A DNA stretch of 64,000 nt, taken from Elgaria multicarinata webbii (lineage: Eukaryota > Chordata > Lepidosauria > Squamata > Anguidae). The notes below the pieces were generated by a model. The model was given only the letters and a program-made list of their open reading frames with translations. It was not told the origin of the DNA and did not search any database. Location of the stretch: the NCBI RefSeq assembly GCF_023053635.1, contig NC_086180.1:92295447-92359446 (forward strand), given 5' to 3'. How positions within the stretch are numbered: position 1 is the first letter of the stretch; each line of letters opens with the position of its first letter. Positions 45,532 to 56,570 of this stretch are shown piece by piece. A program made the translations under genes and the position numbers.

Positions 45532-45892
45532 AATACTTTGTAATCCACTTGTGGTGGGCAATTTCTCTTTCTTATAAAACTGAAGTTCAGCTCAAGTTTG
45601 TTACTATCTTATATCCATTAAGAAACATCACTAGAAAAAAAGTCAAGTTATAACTGGGGTGTAGGAGTGCAAGTTAATCATAAAGGCAGGAGATGTTAAT
45701 TCCCCATGCCAATTTTGCAATAGACAAATTCTTGTTTTAGTTAGTTCCCAGAAAATCATAGACAATATATTGCAAGTTTGAGTTCTCCAGAAAAATCTAC
45801 CTTGCCAACCAGAATACAACATGAAGTTTAAACAAAAATGTACTACTGTCATCCAGTTAACTTAGTCAGTTAACTTTGATTTGATTAACAGG

Positions 45893-45966
45893 TCAGTCCT
45901 CTACTCAGAAAATAAGCCCCAATAAACTCAATGAGACTTATTCCCAGGAATGTATTCAATTGCAGC
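45893..45966 (-). repeat. Dispersed ~90-bp repeat, minus copy
   Basis: TAAGCCCCAATAAACTCAAT, GAGACTTATTCCCAGGAATG and CAATTGCAGCCT. Same family as 33,427-33,520. Confidence 0.5.
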
Positions 45967-46525
45967 CTAAATCTGTACATGTGAGAAAAACCAATGGTTC
46001 TAAAGGTGTGGGGGGGAGCACACTTTCTTTGTTTTTAGATGACATACGGATGTTGCAGAAGGCATTCCCCCTTTTAACATGTTTTTGTTATCTGGACCGA
46101 TTTTTTATAATAACAGGAAATAAATATAATAACCATTTTTCTAACATCTGCTGCTGTATTAAGTGGAGTCACTTTTTTAGTTTATCAAAATGCTCCTTAT
46201 TTATTAACCTAATGATAACTCAATTGCCAGGAGTGGGCAATTAATTGTAAATGACAAGATAGTTTTGACTTTTCATTAATTACATGCCTAACTCTTCCTG
46301 TTGATGCCTTTTCTGATAATACTCTATACCCAGTCATTTGTCAATAGCAGACTTAGCTGGCCATAACTGAGGGAAGAGCTCTTTTGATTTCTTTGTAACT
46401 CTCTTTGTCGCAACAGGATTTGAGTCATGTATCAAAAGTATACTTCAAGTTAGGATGTGTTCTTTCCTCAAAGTGACTGCTGACAATAGCATCTATAAAA
46501 CACTATCTGAAGTGGTCAGTGCTTG

Positions 46526-46894
46526 GGCATGTCTACACCATATGATGTAGAGGGAGGGAGGAGGATCACAGGCTTACCAGCTTCCATGATCCTCCCTGGG
46601 CATCTTGATGGCCGCATGACATCCAGGAGAGGACCCCACTCCCCTCCCTGATGGGCACAGACTGCCACTGTGCAGCTCCGTGCCCATTTCAAGTGCCCCG
46701 CTACTCATGGGGTGGGGGAAAGGACCACCTGGGAGCAGCGGCCACATGGATGGTAATGGGACTGTGAAAAAATCGGGTTTACTGCCATTCCTGATATCCC
46801 GGGGGAAGTCCCCAGTTGTCCCCAAGATCCCATTTGGATGCACAGGGACGATCCAGAGACTACCCCGGGATATAGGGCTGATCTAGACATGCCC
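46526..46894. mobile_element. MITE-like element with GGGCATGTCTA ends
   Basis: The left end GGGCATGTCTACACCATATG and right end GATCTAGACATGCCCC are inverted. The interior is GC-rich with no coding homology. The ends resemble those of the element at 52,038 (GGGCTCATCTACACCA), suggesting related non-autonomous DNA transposons. Confidence 0.55.
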
Positions 46895-47230
46895 CTTGGG
46901 TATGAGTTTCCTACCAAAAGCAGATGCCATGTGTCACGTGCTATGCACTATTGTCAAAAAGGTTCCATGTCCTGAGAGTTAACAATCCCATCTCAGGATA
47001 ATGGCACCAAAATGTGTCTGCAACTCTTCAATAAAGTAAGAAGATCAAATCAAGGACACCGCTGTGGTATGAATCTTGGCACTGAATTTCACCCAATCCA
47101 ATTAATTTTATTTAATGCAGATTGAATTCTCAATCCAATGGCATAGTCACATTTCACACCCATTTATTTAATACTAATCAATAGAATAGCTACAATCTCT
47201 GGATTCTATGCGCTATGCCATTAACAAGGA

Positions 47231-47308
47231 TTCAAATTTTGTAAACTGCCCATAGAGCTTTGGCTATTGAGTGGTATAAAAATGCAATAAATAAATAAAT
47301 AAATAAAT
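47231..47308 (+). mobile_element. L2-type LINE 3' end fragment
   Basis: GTAAACTGCCCATAGAGCTT, then GAGTGGTATAAAAATGCAAT and (AATA)n. Confidence 0.7.
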
Positions 47309-47309
47309 C

Positions 47310-48690
47310 CATTACCCTTTGAAAGAGGGTAAAATGCCAAATTCAAGATGATTCACAGTCCAAAAAGTTAACATGTAGTTGATCACCTGAAATTTAAGTC
47401 CCACACAGAGTTCACAATGCAAAGTATTGTGTGTGTATAGTATCACAGCATCCAACTACAGTTGTATTAATAGTATACCTCCCAAGTAACTAATTACATA
47501 TACTCCACACCCTGCCCATTAACTTCTTAATTACTGTGATCCTTTCCCCATGGACTCCTGGGTAATAAAATAGTTTTCCCCTTTCTGCACATACTAGCCA
47601 AGACTAAATTCACAGTACTGAAAGATAACTGAAAAGGGCTGTTACAATTGCTTTGGGGACAGAGTCTGCCACTGGAAAAACAAGCAGGCAACATATCTAA
47701 AATAGCAACATATTCCAGCAATGAAGGTGCAAAACATACACAGAGAAAAAAATGATATGAGAGAATGCAGTTGGGGAGAGAAAAGAGAAAAATAGACAAG
47801 GGGGATATGTGATGTAATATTGTCACTCACTGTAAGATTTTCTGCAGTGGTTCTCTCTTGGATGTTTTTTTTTTTTAGGAGAGATGTTGTCCTTCACGCT
47901 CTACACACAGGCCCCATGCTGCTGCTGCTGTTTCTTCTTCTTCTTCTTCTCCCCCCTCCCTTGGGAGGGACTTGTCAATGATACTAAGAGGAAGAGAGCT
48001 TCTGGTTCCAAATTCTTAAAACTAAAAGTTTATTCCTTTCTTTCCTGTTGGCTGGGCTGTTACTTAGGTAATGTCACGCCTGTCCCATCCCCCCAGCTGT
48101 AATGGGAACTTTTCTCTTTCTGTACTCCGTCGCTCCCTGTTCCCTTCAGTTAATACACCCCCTTTCTGACAGTTTGGTGAATAAGCATCTTTTCCCTCCA
48201 AGGAGTATTTTTGTTGTTGGTCTTCTCCCTTTTCACAGCTACTTGATGTTATCTCTCCCCCCCCCCCCAAAAAAAACTTTTGGGCTGCCAATGAAGTTAT
48301 TCTTCTTCTCTTTTACAATTAATATTTGAAGAGAATCGCTCTAAGTGACAGAGAGTGGAGTCCTATCTACAAGGAGAATACCCCCTAGTTAAATAGGTTT
48401 AGGAAATATTTATAGCTGACAAGCTAGTGGGAATTAGTTTGTCTCCTTGTAGGCTACTCAGTAAGCACCAATAAGTTATGGGGTGATTTTAGCTGGGGGG
48501 TGGTGATGGCTTTAATTGAGAGTGAAACATTTGGGATCTTTCCTTTAGACTGGTGGCCGCTATAATCTCTCCCTGCCGCAGCTTCTCTCTCTGCTCTTAT
48601 AAAGTAGCCTTTTAAATTCTAGATACACCTCTCGGGTTAGGGGAAGGGCGGGGGGGCAGACAAAAGTTGTGGCAGTACACAACAGGCAAG
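47310..48690. other. No recognised gene; flank of CpG island 1
   Basis: Unique-looking sequence with an A/T-run at ~47,864-47,878, a CTTCTT tract (~47,932-47,952) and a C-run at ~48,258-48,268. A minus-strand donor-like CA|GTGAGT lies at 47,830-47,825 and could close a non-coding first exon; nothing confirms it. Confidence 0.35.
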
Positions 48691-48724
48691 GCCTAGTTGT
48701 GCGTATCTGTCCTTGGCCGGGGAA

Positions 48725-48782
48725 GCGAGCGAGCGAGAAGGGGAGGGAGCGAGCGAGAGAGGGAGCGAGAGAGGGAGGGACG
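48725..48782. repeat. (GAGC)n/(GA)n purine tract in CpG island 1
   Basis: GCGAGCGAGCGAGAAGGGGA and GAGAGAGGGAGCGAGAGAGG: nearly pure polypurine, a possible nucleosome-excluding or triplex-forming segment. Confidence 0.85.
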
Positions 48783-49017
48783 GAGCCCCCCCCCCCCGCT
48801 AAATTTAAGACCCAGCCGCTATAGGGGACTAGAGGTCTCCTCCGAGATCAGCCCTGGCTCCGTGTCAGGACGGGGGAATCTCCCCCCCGGCCGGGTAGCG
48901 CAATCGTGGGATCAGGTGGGGGAGCCGAAGGGGGAGGGCGCGGGGGAGGGGCGCTCTCTCCTCCTGACCCAGCTGCCACTGGAGGCCGCGGCGGCTTCTG
49001 GGCCTGGGCACTCTTCT

Positions 49018-49050
49018 CCTCCTCCTCCGCCGCCGCCGCCGCCGCCGCCC
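49018..49050. repeat. (TCC)n(GCC)n trinucleotide tract
   Basis: TCCTCCTCCTCCGCCGCCGC then further GCC units, inside CpG island 1. It would code polyPro, polyAla or polyArg in the three frames, hence the spurious open frames. Confidence 0.9.
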
Positions 49051-49454
49051 CGGGCTTGAGGCGGTCCCGGAGGACGCCGGAACACCGCGAGGTGCCGCGG
49101 GGAGGGGGCGACGCGGCGCGGCAGACCCTGTGCAGGCCCCGGCCCTGCGCCTCTTCCTTATCCTCCCGCTGATGCTGGGTCCGTGTGCTCCGGGCTGCGG
49201 CTCTACTGCAGGCCCCGGCTCCTCCCCAGCCTCCGCTCCGCCTCCCCCGGCTCCCTCCAGGCCGCGCCGCCCCCGCCTCCCCGCCTTAAGGTGGCTCCTC
49301 TCGGCGGAGATGCCGCTGCCCCCGTAGCCGCCCTTCAGCGGAGGGGAACGACCGACCGACGGTGCTGCAGCGCTTCGCCGTCAGTCAGGCGGAAAGCCGA
49401 CCCACGCTTTTCCCCTGCCTCCCTGCCCCCACTTCTGCGCTAAGTATTTACCAC

Positions 49455-50375
49455 CTCCTTTAAACTCCTAATTCTAGGGGAAATAAGCACCCCTTTCCTC
49501 TTCCAAAAACATGTTATCAGGGTAATTGCTCGTCTTCCCCACCCAAACCCTTATAATTCCCCCAAACTCAGGAGAGGAACTCCATATGTGCCACCCCATC
49601 CCCTGCATTCAGTACCTTTGCTCCCCATTTGTATAGAAAATGTTCAAGCGGAAAGATTTGCCACCTATATAGTACTGTTCATTAATTGTTCATAGTTCAG
49701 GACTTCTGACCATAACAAGGAAAAAAACCAATTATCGACAGTTTGCCCCTTTTTTTTCCCTAGGGGGACAATTAATGTGTCTTAACAAACTTTAATCTGT
49801 CTTGCTTTTCCTTTCAAAAAGATGGGGGGAAACAGAATAACAGTAATTTTGCTTATTTGACAGGAAGTTGAATATAAACTGAATACAGAGCAAATTCCTG
49901 TGCTAAAGTAAGTGTTTCTGAGTTTAAATGGGACTTACACTCTAGAAAGTAAAGATGCTTAGTAACATAGCAATAGTATTTAACGTTTCCATTTTGAAAG
50001 CCCAAATTGTATCTTAGACATTCATTACTATAATCGGCGCTTGTCTTCTTGATACTTCAGCTCATGGCAAAATGTTGGCTTATTGCATTCTGGCAAAATC
50101 ACAGATTTCGATATTTTTATTTTACCTAAACAAACAAGCTAACTAAGCCATTAAAGCCCCGCTCATTTATTCAGAATATTTCTAGGCTGCTTTTCCAGAG
50201 CATTAAAAGCAACTTACACTTGTGAAAGTACAATAAAATTAAAATAAAAGTACACATAAAATGGTTATGTAAACCAGCCATTTGTTACATTGTAGTGGGG
50301 CAGCCCTTTTATGTTGGGACCTATTCAGAAAACCATCACCCCACAATAAGGGTAAAGATAGCAATGAATGTTTCT
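49455..50375. other. No recognised gene
   Basis: AT-rich flank of the CpG island. A weak copy of the dispersed ~90-bp repeat may lie at ~49,895-49,975 (GTGTTTCTGAGTTTAAATGG, GACTTACACTC). Nothing else recognised. Confidence 0.35.
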
Positions 50376-50384
50376 TTACAAAGG

Positions 50385-50857
50385 GGTGTGATTCCATCAT
50401 GCTTAAAAGGGGCAGCGATGAGGACTTAGTCTTTTAAAAAAAACACTCCCTGAACCCCACGTAGTGGATAATTTCCGGGCAGTCTCCAGTATTCCATTCT
50501 TGGGCAAGGTGTTGGAGCATATGGTAGTGACTCAGCTACAGAGGTTTCTGTATGAGGTAGATTATCTAGATCCATTTCAATCTGGCTTCCGGCCTAGTTG
50601 AAATGGATCTGCTTTGATTGTCTACGCCGAGAATTGAACATTATGAGCATGTCCCTGTTGGTTCTGTAGGACCTCTCGGCAGCTTTCAAAACCACTGCCT
50701 ACAGTCTCTTTTTGGACCGCATGGCTGAAATGGGATTTGGAGGCACTGTTTCACATTAGTTTATTGTACATTTAACATATATATGAAACTGCCAGGAGAG
50801 ATTGCCTGGAGTGTTGGGATTCAGTGCCACCAGTTTACACCCAACTTTATATCTCCT
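50385..50857 (+). mobile_element. L2-like LINE RT fragment
   Basis: The plus translation reads VDNFRAVSSIPFLGKVLEHM, then VVTQLQRFLYEVDYLDPFQS and GFRPS, the RT finger region of L2-type elements. A following stop and frame loss show decay. Confidence 0.75.
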
Positions 50858-50869
50858 TTAAGGTGACCA

Positions 50870-50918
<49 letters not shown>

Positions 50919-51278
50919 TTATATAGCACCATCAATGTACATAGTGCTGTACAGAGTAAAACAGTAAATAGCAAGACCCTGCCGCATAGGCTTACATTCT
51001 ATAAAACCATAATAAAACAATAAGGAGAGGAAGAGAAAGCAAACAGGCACAGGGTAGGGTAAACAGGCACTGGGTAGGGTAAAACTAACAGTATAAAGTC
51101 AGAACAAAATATGAAAAGGAGGACAGGGCTCCTCCCATATCTTTAACAATTGTATAGAAAAGGGAATTTCAGCAGGTGCCATTTGTATGCATGCAGCACC
51201 TGGTGAAATTCCTTCTTCATCACAACAGTTAAAGCTGCAGGAGTCCTGCCCACTTTTGTATCTGGTCACTCTAGCTAT
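50858..51278. mobile_element. MITE-like palindromic element split by an L2 3' fragment
   Basis: The left end AAGGTGACCATAT and, after the L2, ATGAAAAGGAGGACAGGGCT match, inverted, the right end GAGTCCTGCCCACTTTTGTA and TCTGGTCAC. Internally AGGGAATTTCAGCAGGTGCC and CACCTGGTGAAATTCCTTCT are also inverted. Removing the L2 (50,872-~51,110) restores the left end as CCATATGAAAAGG. Confidence 0.75.
50872..51110 (-). mobile_element. L2-type LINE 3' fragment, same subfamily as the one inside the L1
   Basis: A (TTA)n tail, then TTTATATAGCACCATCAATG, TAGCAAGACCCTGCCGCATA and AACAGGCACAGGGTAGGGTA, nearly matching 21,591-21,800. About 240 bp and 5'-truncated. ATAT on both sides is a plausible short target duplication. 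Confidence 0.9.
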
Positions 51279-51544
51279 ACAGTGGAGCTTGGAGAAAGGA
51301 GTTACGCTGACATTTCCTTTCTGGAAATGAGGATTTCCACTCATTTCAGGGCTTGCTTTCAGAAGCGCTAGTTCCTGTTGCATAAGTGGTGGATCTTGCA
51401 AGCTCAACAGAAACAGCTGGAGCATAGTGGCAGTATTTGATATTGCCCACTGTTAGGCGGTTTCTCTTAATGTTTGGCTGAATTGTGCTTTCTCACAATT
51501 TTCACCCTTTAGTTGGTGAAAACTAAGTCACAGGAAACAGCTTT

Positions 51545-51760
51545 GCTTCATCTTCTATATGACACTCCATTAAATATTGGCAGACTGCTATAATGTCTCC
51601 CCTTAATCTGCCCTCCTCCAGGCTAAACATACCCAGCTCTTTCAACAGTTCCTTATAGGACTTGGATTCCAAACCTTCATCATTCTGGCCCCCTCCTCTG
51701 TATTCGTTCTAGTGTGTCGATGTCCTTAAAGTTTGGCAGCCAGAACTGAATACCCTAGAT
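51545..51760 (-). mobile_element. CR1 LINE 3' region fragment
   Basis: TATAATGTCTCCCCTTAATC, CCAGGCTAAACATACCCAGC, CTTATAGGACTTGGATTCCA and TTGGCAGCCAGAACTGAATA: diverged CR1, minus strand. Confidence 0.8.
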
Positions 51761-52037
51761 GCTGTCTGTCCACTTGCAACGGTATTTCACAGGCAACAAA
51801 AATGCACAGATGCAGCAGCTACCCTCACGCCCTGATCCATTATTTCCAATGCTGTGCAATTTCTTTTCTTTGTCAAGCAGGTTCCACCTACTTTCCTTCA
51901 ATCTGTCAGTCAGCCATGCATAACTATGAGCTACATAACATCCCCATAGGTAAATTGCCAAGATGCTGCCTGGACCAGACTGAGGTGCCCCGCAGGCCAA
52001 ATTAGGCCAGTGGCCAGAGGCATGAGCAGCAGACATT

Positions 52038-52360
52038 GGGCTCATCTACACCAAGCAGGATATTCCACTATGAAAGCGGTATATAAAAGGCAGGAGCCAC
52101 ACTACTGCTTTATAGTGGTACTGAAGTGCACTGACAACTGTTGGGGCCCACTGACATACCATATACCACTTTCAGACCACTTTCATAGTGTTATATCCTG
52201 CTTGGTGTAAATGTGTCATGGGCCCCAACAGTTGTCAGTGCACTTCAGTACCACTATAAAGCAGTAGTGCACCTCAATATCACTATAAAGCAGTAGTGCG
52301 CCTCCTGCCTTTTATATACCGCTTTCATAGTGGAATATCCTGCTTGGTGTAGATGAGCCC
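52038..52360. mobile_element. MITE-like element with ~112-bp inverted repeats and an internal self-copy
   Basis: The outer arms GGGCTCATCTACACCAAGCA ... GGCAGGAG and their complement ending at 52,360 match perfectly for ~58 bp. Pairing then continues through GTACTGAAGTGCACTGACAA and TTGGGGCCCA. The right arm has an extra ~29-bp tandem unit. The loop (~52,150-52,218) contains another partial copy of the arm (CTTTCATAGTGTTATATCCT, GCTTGGTGTA). No coding region. A non-autonomous DNA transposon is likely; the target duplication is not evident. Confidence 0.8.
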
Positions 52361-53089
52361 TTTGTCTCATGCAAATCAGAAGCATTGAGATTATCAGTGG
52401 TAGAATGTTTTAGGGTGGTTAAAAATATAATTTTGGGGGAAACCCACACACACATTATTCATTTGTACATTTATTGGCATAACAACAATACACTTTACAG
52501 AGTCTTATGCAAAACTAAAGCACTGGGCCAACCATGATGCTCGTGTGCCATAGAGGGCACTCTCCTGGAAGTGCAGGTGATTGATTTAGGGTGGCACAAA
52601 GCTTAGTTCAGAGTGCACCCTCTCCCAAATTCCTTATGAATTTACACATATACTGGTAATTATTAGCATGAGGCAGCATGCCTGACAGGATCTTGCCTAA
52701 ATGAAGCTTTCGGCTGGAAGTGGAGCTATGGTATTTCATAGAGGACAATCTCCTGCTGGTGTGGATGTTTTCCTTGGGGTGGCTCAAAACCTACTTTGGG
52801 AGAAATGTCTCTAGTTCCTTATTTGTAAGTGTGTCCTGGGGGTCATCCCATGTTAAAGTACATTAAAAATAATGGCTGTGTATCCCAGTTATTGAGATGT
52901 ATGATATGGTGTAGCCTAAAACCTTTTTTGGAGTACAGAAGCATATAAACATAAGCCTTTTTATTCAGACTAATCATGCACAATGTTTTGAAGAAGAAAT
53001 TGAGAACTAATATCAGCCTTGTAAAGGCACAGAGAATATTGGGAATGTTCTCCAGGGTACACTTTTAAATCACACAGAGGCTGATGAGA

Positions 53090-53492
53090 AATATATTCTC
53101 CGTGCGCCCCTGCCAAAGGAAGTGAGGCAGGTGGCTACTAGGAGGGCTTTCTCCGCTGTGGCACCCCGGTTGTGGAATGAGCTCCCCAGAGAGGTCCGCC
53201 TGGCGCCTACACTGTACTCCTTTCATCGCCAGCTGAAGACCTTTGTATTCTCTCAGTATTTTAACACTTAATTTTAACTTAAATTTAAATTTTACTGTTT
53301 TAACTCTGTATTTTAATCTTATATCAATTTTGCTGCGTGGTTTTATCCTGGTTGTGCTTTTTATACTGTATTTTGTATTTGTGCTTTTAACTTGTTGGTT
53401 GTTTTATTATGGTTTTAATTTTTGTGAACCGCCCAGAGAACTTCGGCTATTGGGCGGTATAAAAATGTAATAAATAAATAAATAAATAAACT
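53090..53492 (+). mobile_element. L2-like LINE C-terminus and complete 3' end
   Basis: The plus translation RRAFSAVAPRLWNELPREVR, then LAPTLYSFHRQLKTFVFSQY ends the RT protein. About 200 bp of T-rich 3' UTR follow, then GAACCGCCCAGAGAACTTCG, GGCGGTATAAAAATG and (AATA)n. This copy links the orphan 3' ends elsewhere in the window to an L2-type protein. Confidence 0.88.
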
Positions 53493-53624
53493 GAGATGTC
53501 TCCCCAAAACCTTCCATAGCACAACTGAGACAAGTCAATGTGAAAAGATTCCTGAAGGTCTGAAAAACACTACCTCACAATGGCAAACCCCAAACATGGA
53601 ACATCCTTTACAAACAACCTGTTT

Positions 53625-54475
53625 TACACATGCAGGTGCCAGACTATTTTGCGCCCTAGGTAAGGTGAGCTACTTTCACCCCCCTCCCCCAAAATGCGAA
53701 CTTTGATTTTTAAGAACATATGTTTGCTGGAAAAAATAAGTGCAAAACTTTAAACTGCTAAATTTATTTTAAAGTGCAAAAAATACATCATGCCAATTAT
53801 AGCAAACAAATTGGAAAGGGACGTTTATGGGTCTAAAATACATTATTTAATAGGAATATCACCTCCAAACCATCCCCCCCAACTCACACGCGGGCTCACA
53901 CACACACTCAGCATCACTCACTCGAAAAAAAGACACGCATGAACACATGCATTCACTCAAAGACCCCATGCACCCATACATTCTCTCTCTCTCCCTCTCC
54001 CTCCCTCTCACACACACCTCAGTCTTACCTTACTTACTTCTTCTCTTTCTTCTTCACCTCCTGGTACTTACTGCCTGCTTCTTCCCCCTCTTCTTTAGCG
54101 CCAAGGGTGTGTGTGCTGGAGGCCCAGCTGCTCGCAACAGCGAGCGAACTGAGCCCCAACCCCTGCCTCCTGTCGCCCTCATGCTGACGAGATGGCACCC
54201 CACACCCGCCCAGCCGAAGCGAAGCCAGGGACACTGGGGTGGGGTGGGGCAGCTCCACGTTCGGGCTTCCGAGACACCCCCACCCCAGCGTCCCTGGCTT
54301 CGCTTCAGCTGCGCAAGCGTGGGGTGCCATCTCACCCACCCAGGCCCAGCTGAATCCTCAGGCCGGGCCGACTCACAGCCAACGCGCATGAGTGCTGTGC
54401 TGTGCCTGGCACCCCTCTAAGCTTGGCGCTCTAGGCGGCCGCCTAAGTGGCCTCTATGGTAGCACCAGCCCTGCA
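53625..54475. other. Low-complexity block with a GC-rich inverted repeat, possible DNA element
   Basis: The left flank TTTTGCGCCCTAGGTAAGGT and right GCGCTCTAGGCGGCCGCCTA may be diverged related ends. Inside are CA/CT-rich DNA (53,885-54,020) and a 56-bp inverted repeat (54,189-54,244 against 54,278-54,333; ~6 mismatches). Open frames of 100-157 codons in several frames here arise from the inverted repeat and GC content. Confidence 0.45.
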
Positions 54476-54479
54476 CATG

Positions 54480-55550
54480 CAGCATAATGAGCTGGAAATG
54501 AACACTCAAGCGATAAAATGGACAGCGCTACTTTAGACTGCACATGTGGATTCCTGTTCTGAATGTTCCTCCATGTACAGAAATCATTGCAAATAGAAAA
54601 TTAGCACAGCAGGGAAACAGTTCCACCCAGCTTATTTGCCTCTTGGTTTTCCATTTGGAAGAAGTTCTTGTTCTTGTTATTTATGACTTTCTCAAAAAAA
54701 AAAAAAAAGACTCAAGGCAACTTGCATTAAAATGAAGACATACAAAACACACTTTTCACTAAAATACAACCACCTCATGCAACAACTAAAAAACCACTGG
54801 CAATTATAAACTGATACATTAAACAGCTCATCATATGCAATCAGCTCCCTGGAAATAGAAGAAAGTCTTAAACTGTCGCCGACAATGTTGATGTTAAGTG
54901 GGCCTCACTGGGAGTTCTTGGTATAGGAATCATTCAGACATATCCTCATGCATATATCTGAAGGGTGCTTCAAGACAGAGGGTTCCTAGCGCTCCTAGTC
55001 AGGAGGCCTAGTGAAGCTATCGTCTTTTCTTTCTTGACAGAATATCTGCAGTAAGAGAAAAAATGGAAGAAGCTGTAGGAAAAGATGGAGGTTCCAAACG
55101 GAAGATTACATTCTTTGGACCCCCTTTAAATTCTGTGAATGACGCGGGATGATGGTACCATACATAGAAGCCTCCCAGGCCAAAGACAATTCAGAGAGGA
55201 GACCTGCGGCGGAGAAAAGCACATGATTTGCATTGCAAGAGCTGAATTATCCAAGGCCAGGACCAGCAAGGGTTCATAGAAGGCACTAGGGACAAGCCGC
55301 AGGGTTAGAACTAGGGAGGAAGTGCAGAGACCAAGGGTGGCTCACCGCTCACCAGGTGCAATGTATCTTGTTGCATTATCCCCAGTAGAAAAGCGGGTGC
55401 GGGTGCGAGTGGGGGGTGGCATGGAGCGCAAAGCCACATTCCTGGAGGCTGGGGCAGCTGTTATGGCTAACTTCCTAAAGGACTTTTGTTTCCGGAACAA
55501 TGAGGACTAGCTGCGCTGTTCTGGAAAACGCCATCTAACTCCCCGCAGAT
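54480..55550. other. No recognised gene
   Basis: Contains an A15 run at ~54,694. Nothing else recognisable. The short open frames lack homology. Confidence 0.4.
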
Positions 55551-56560
55551 TTTAACGAGCATTCACCACCGCCTATGAGCGGCGGGCGCGGCCGGATGGC
55601 AGCCTGAGCCCCGCGCGGGACGAGGCGCTTCCCCAGAGCCGAGGCCACCTTAAGAGAAGGGCCGCGTCCGAGAGGCAGCGCGCCGCCGGCTCCGCCCAGC
55701 CCCGTGTCGAAGGCAGCCAGGGAACGTGTGGCTCCAGAAAGACGCGCAGGTAGGCGCGGGGCCGCCGCCGCTCCGCCAAATGGCTTCTCGCAGCGCCCCG
55801 GGGGGGAGCCGGGGAGGGCTGGGCGGCGGGGGGGGCTCCCCCGCGCCGCGTTATGCGCCCTCTCTCCGCCCCCCCGGGTGGGGTGGGGTGGGGGAGAAGC
55901 GCGAGCAGCCCACGCCCCTCCGAGGGGGGAGGAGGAGCCTGTTGAAGCGGAAACTCGTCCTCAGCCGTCCCTTCCCGGCCCTCGGAGACGCGAGAGGCCG
56001 AGGCCCGGCCCGCCCCCCGGGGAGGAGAAGGCGCGCCAGCGGCCGGCCGGCCGGCCCGCAAGGGCGCCCCCGCCACGGGAAAGGCGGCTTCGCCCCGCCG
56101 GTTGCGGAGTCGAGGCGACCGAACAACGGGAAGCGGCTGTTCCTCTGCCCTGCCCTGCCCCCTTCCACGAAGGCTGGAGGGGGGGAGGAGGAGGAGAAGG
56201 GGGGGCTCCCGCGCGCCAGGAGCCCCAGCCTCAGCCCGCACCCCTGCTCCTGTGGGGTGGACGCGGTCACCTGCCTCAGAACGAAGGTGTGGGGGCGGAG
56301 GGGGCAAGCTTGCTTCTTCCCCCCCCCCCGCCACCCTCTCTGGGCACCCCAGCAAGGGAGCACGGGCACAGCAGGATCAGCAGCCCCCTCACCTGCACGC
56401 TGCCTCTCAGTGGCGGGGCAGTGGAGATAGGGCCCAGCGAGCCCCATCCTCCTCCACGCTGCCCCGTGAGAAAGGGGGAAAGAGCAGGCGGAAGGCTCTT
56501 TTGCTGCCAAACCCCCCCTTCTCTCACTCACCTTCCTTCAGAGGATGCAAGTGAGCAGGC
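55550..56560. promoter_or_regulatory. CpG island 2, candidate promoter
   Basis: About 1 kb of extremely CpG-rich sequence. On the plus strand a good donor, GCGCAG|GTAGGC, lies at 55,749. On the minus strand GTGCAG|GTGAGG (56,393) and GAAG|GTGAGT (~56,533) are strong donors. It could therefore hold a non-coding first exon of FOXJ2 (minus) or of an unseen plus-strand neighbour. Long open frames on both strands (up to 290 codons) have no recognisable domains and follow GC content. Confidence 0.6.
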
Positions 56561-56570
56561 AGAGGGTGGG

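Larger units (their letters stand above)
48695..49450. promoter_or_regulatory. CpG island 1, candidate promoter (FOXJ2 first exon or neighbour)
   Basis: About 750 bp, very GC-rich and CpG-dense in otherwise AT-rich DNA. It includes a GAGC/GA purine tract (48,725-48,782), a C-run and a (CCG)n tract (49,018-49,050). This composition marks unmethylated vertebrate promoters. It is the nearest island upstream of the FOXJ2 coding exons, so it is the leading candidate for its first exon. Open frames here are compositional. Confidence 0.6.

Noticed and set aside
48697-49443. Open frames across CpG island 1, including a polyPro run
   Set aside because: They come from GA-rich and (CCG)n tracts; no homology and no supporting splice structure.
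53939-54420. 157-codon plus-strand frame with several overlapping frames
   Set aside because: Explained by CT-rich microsatellite plus a GC-rich inverted repeat.
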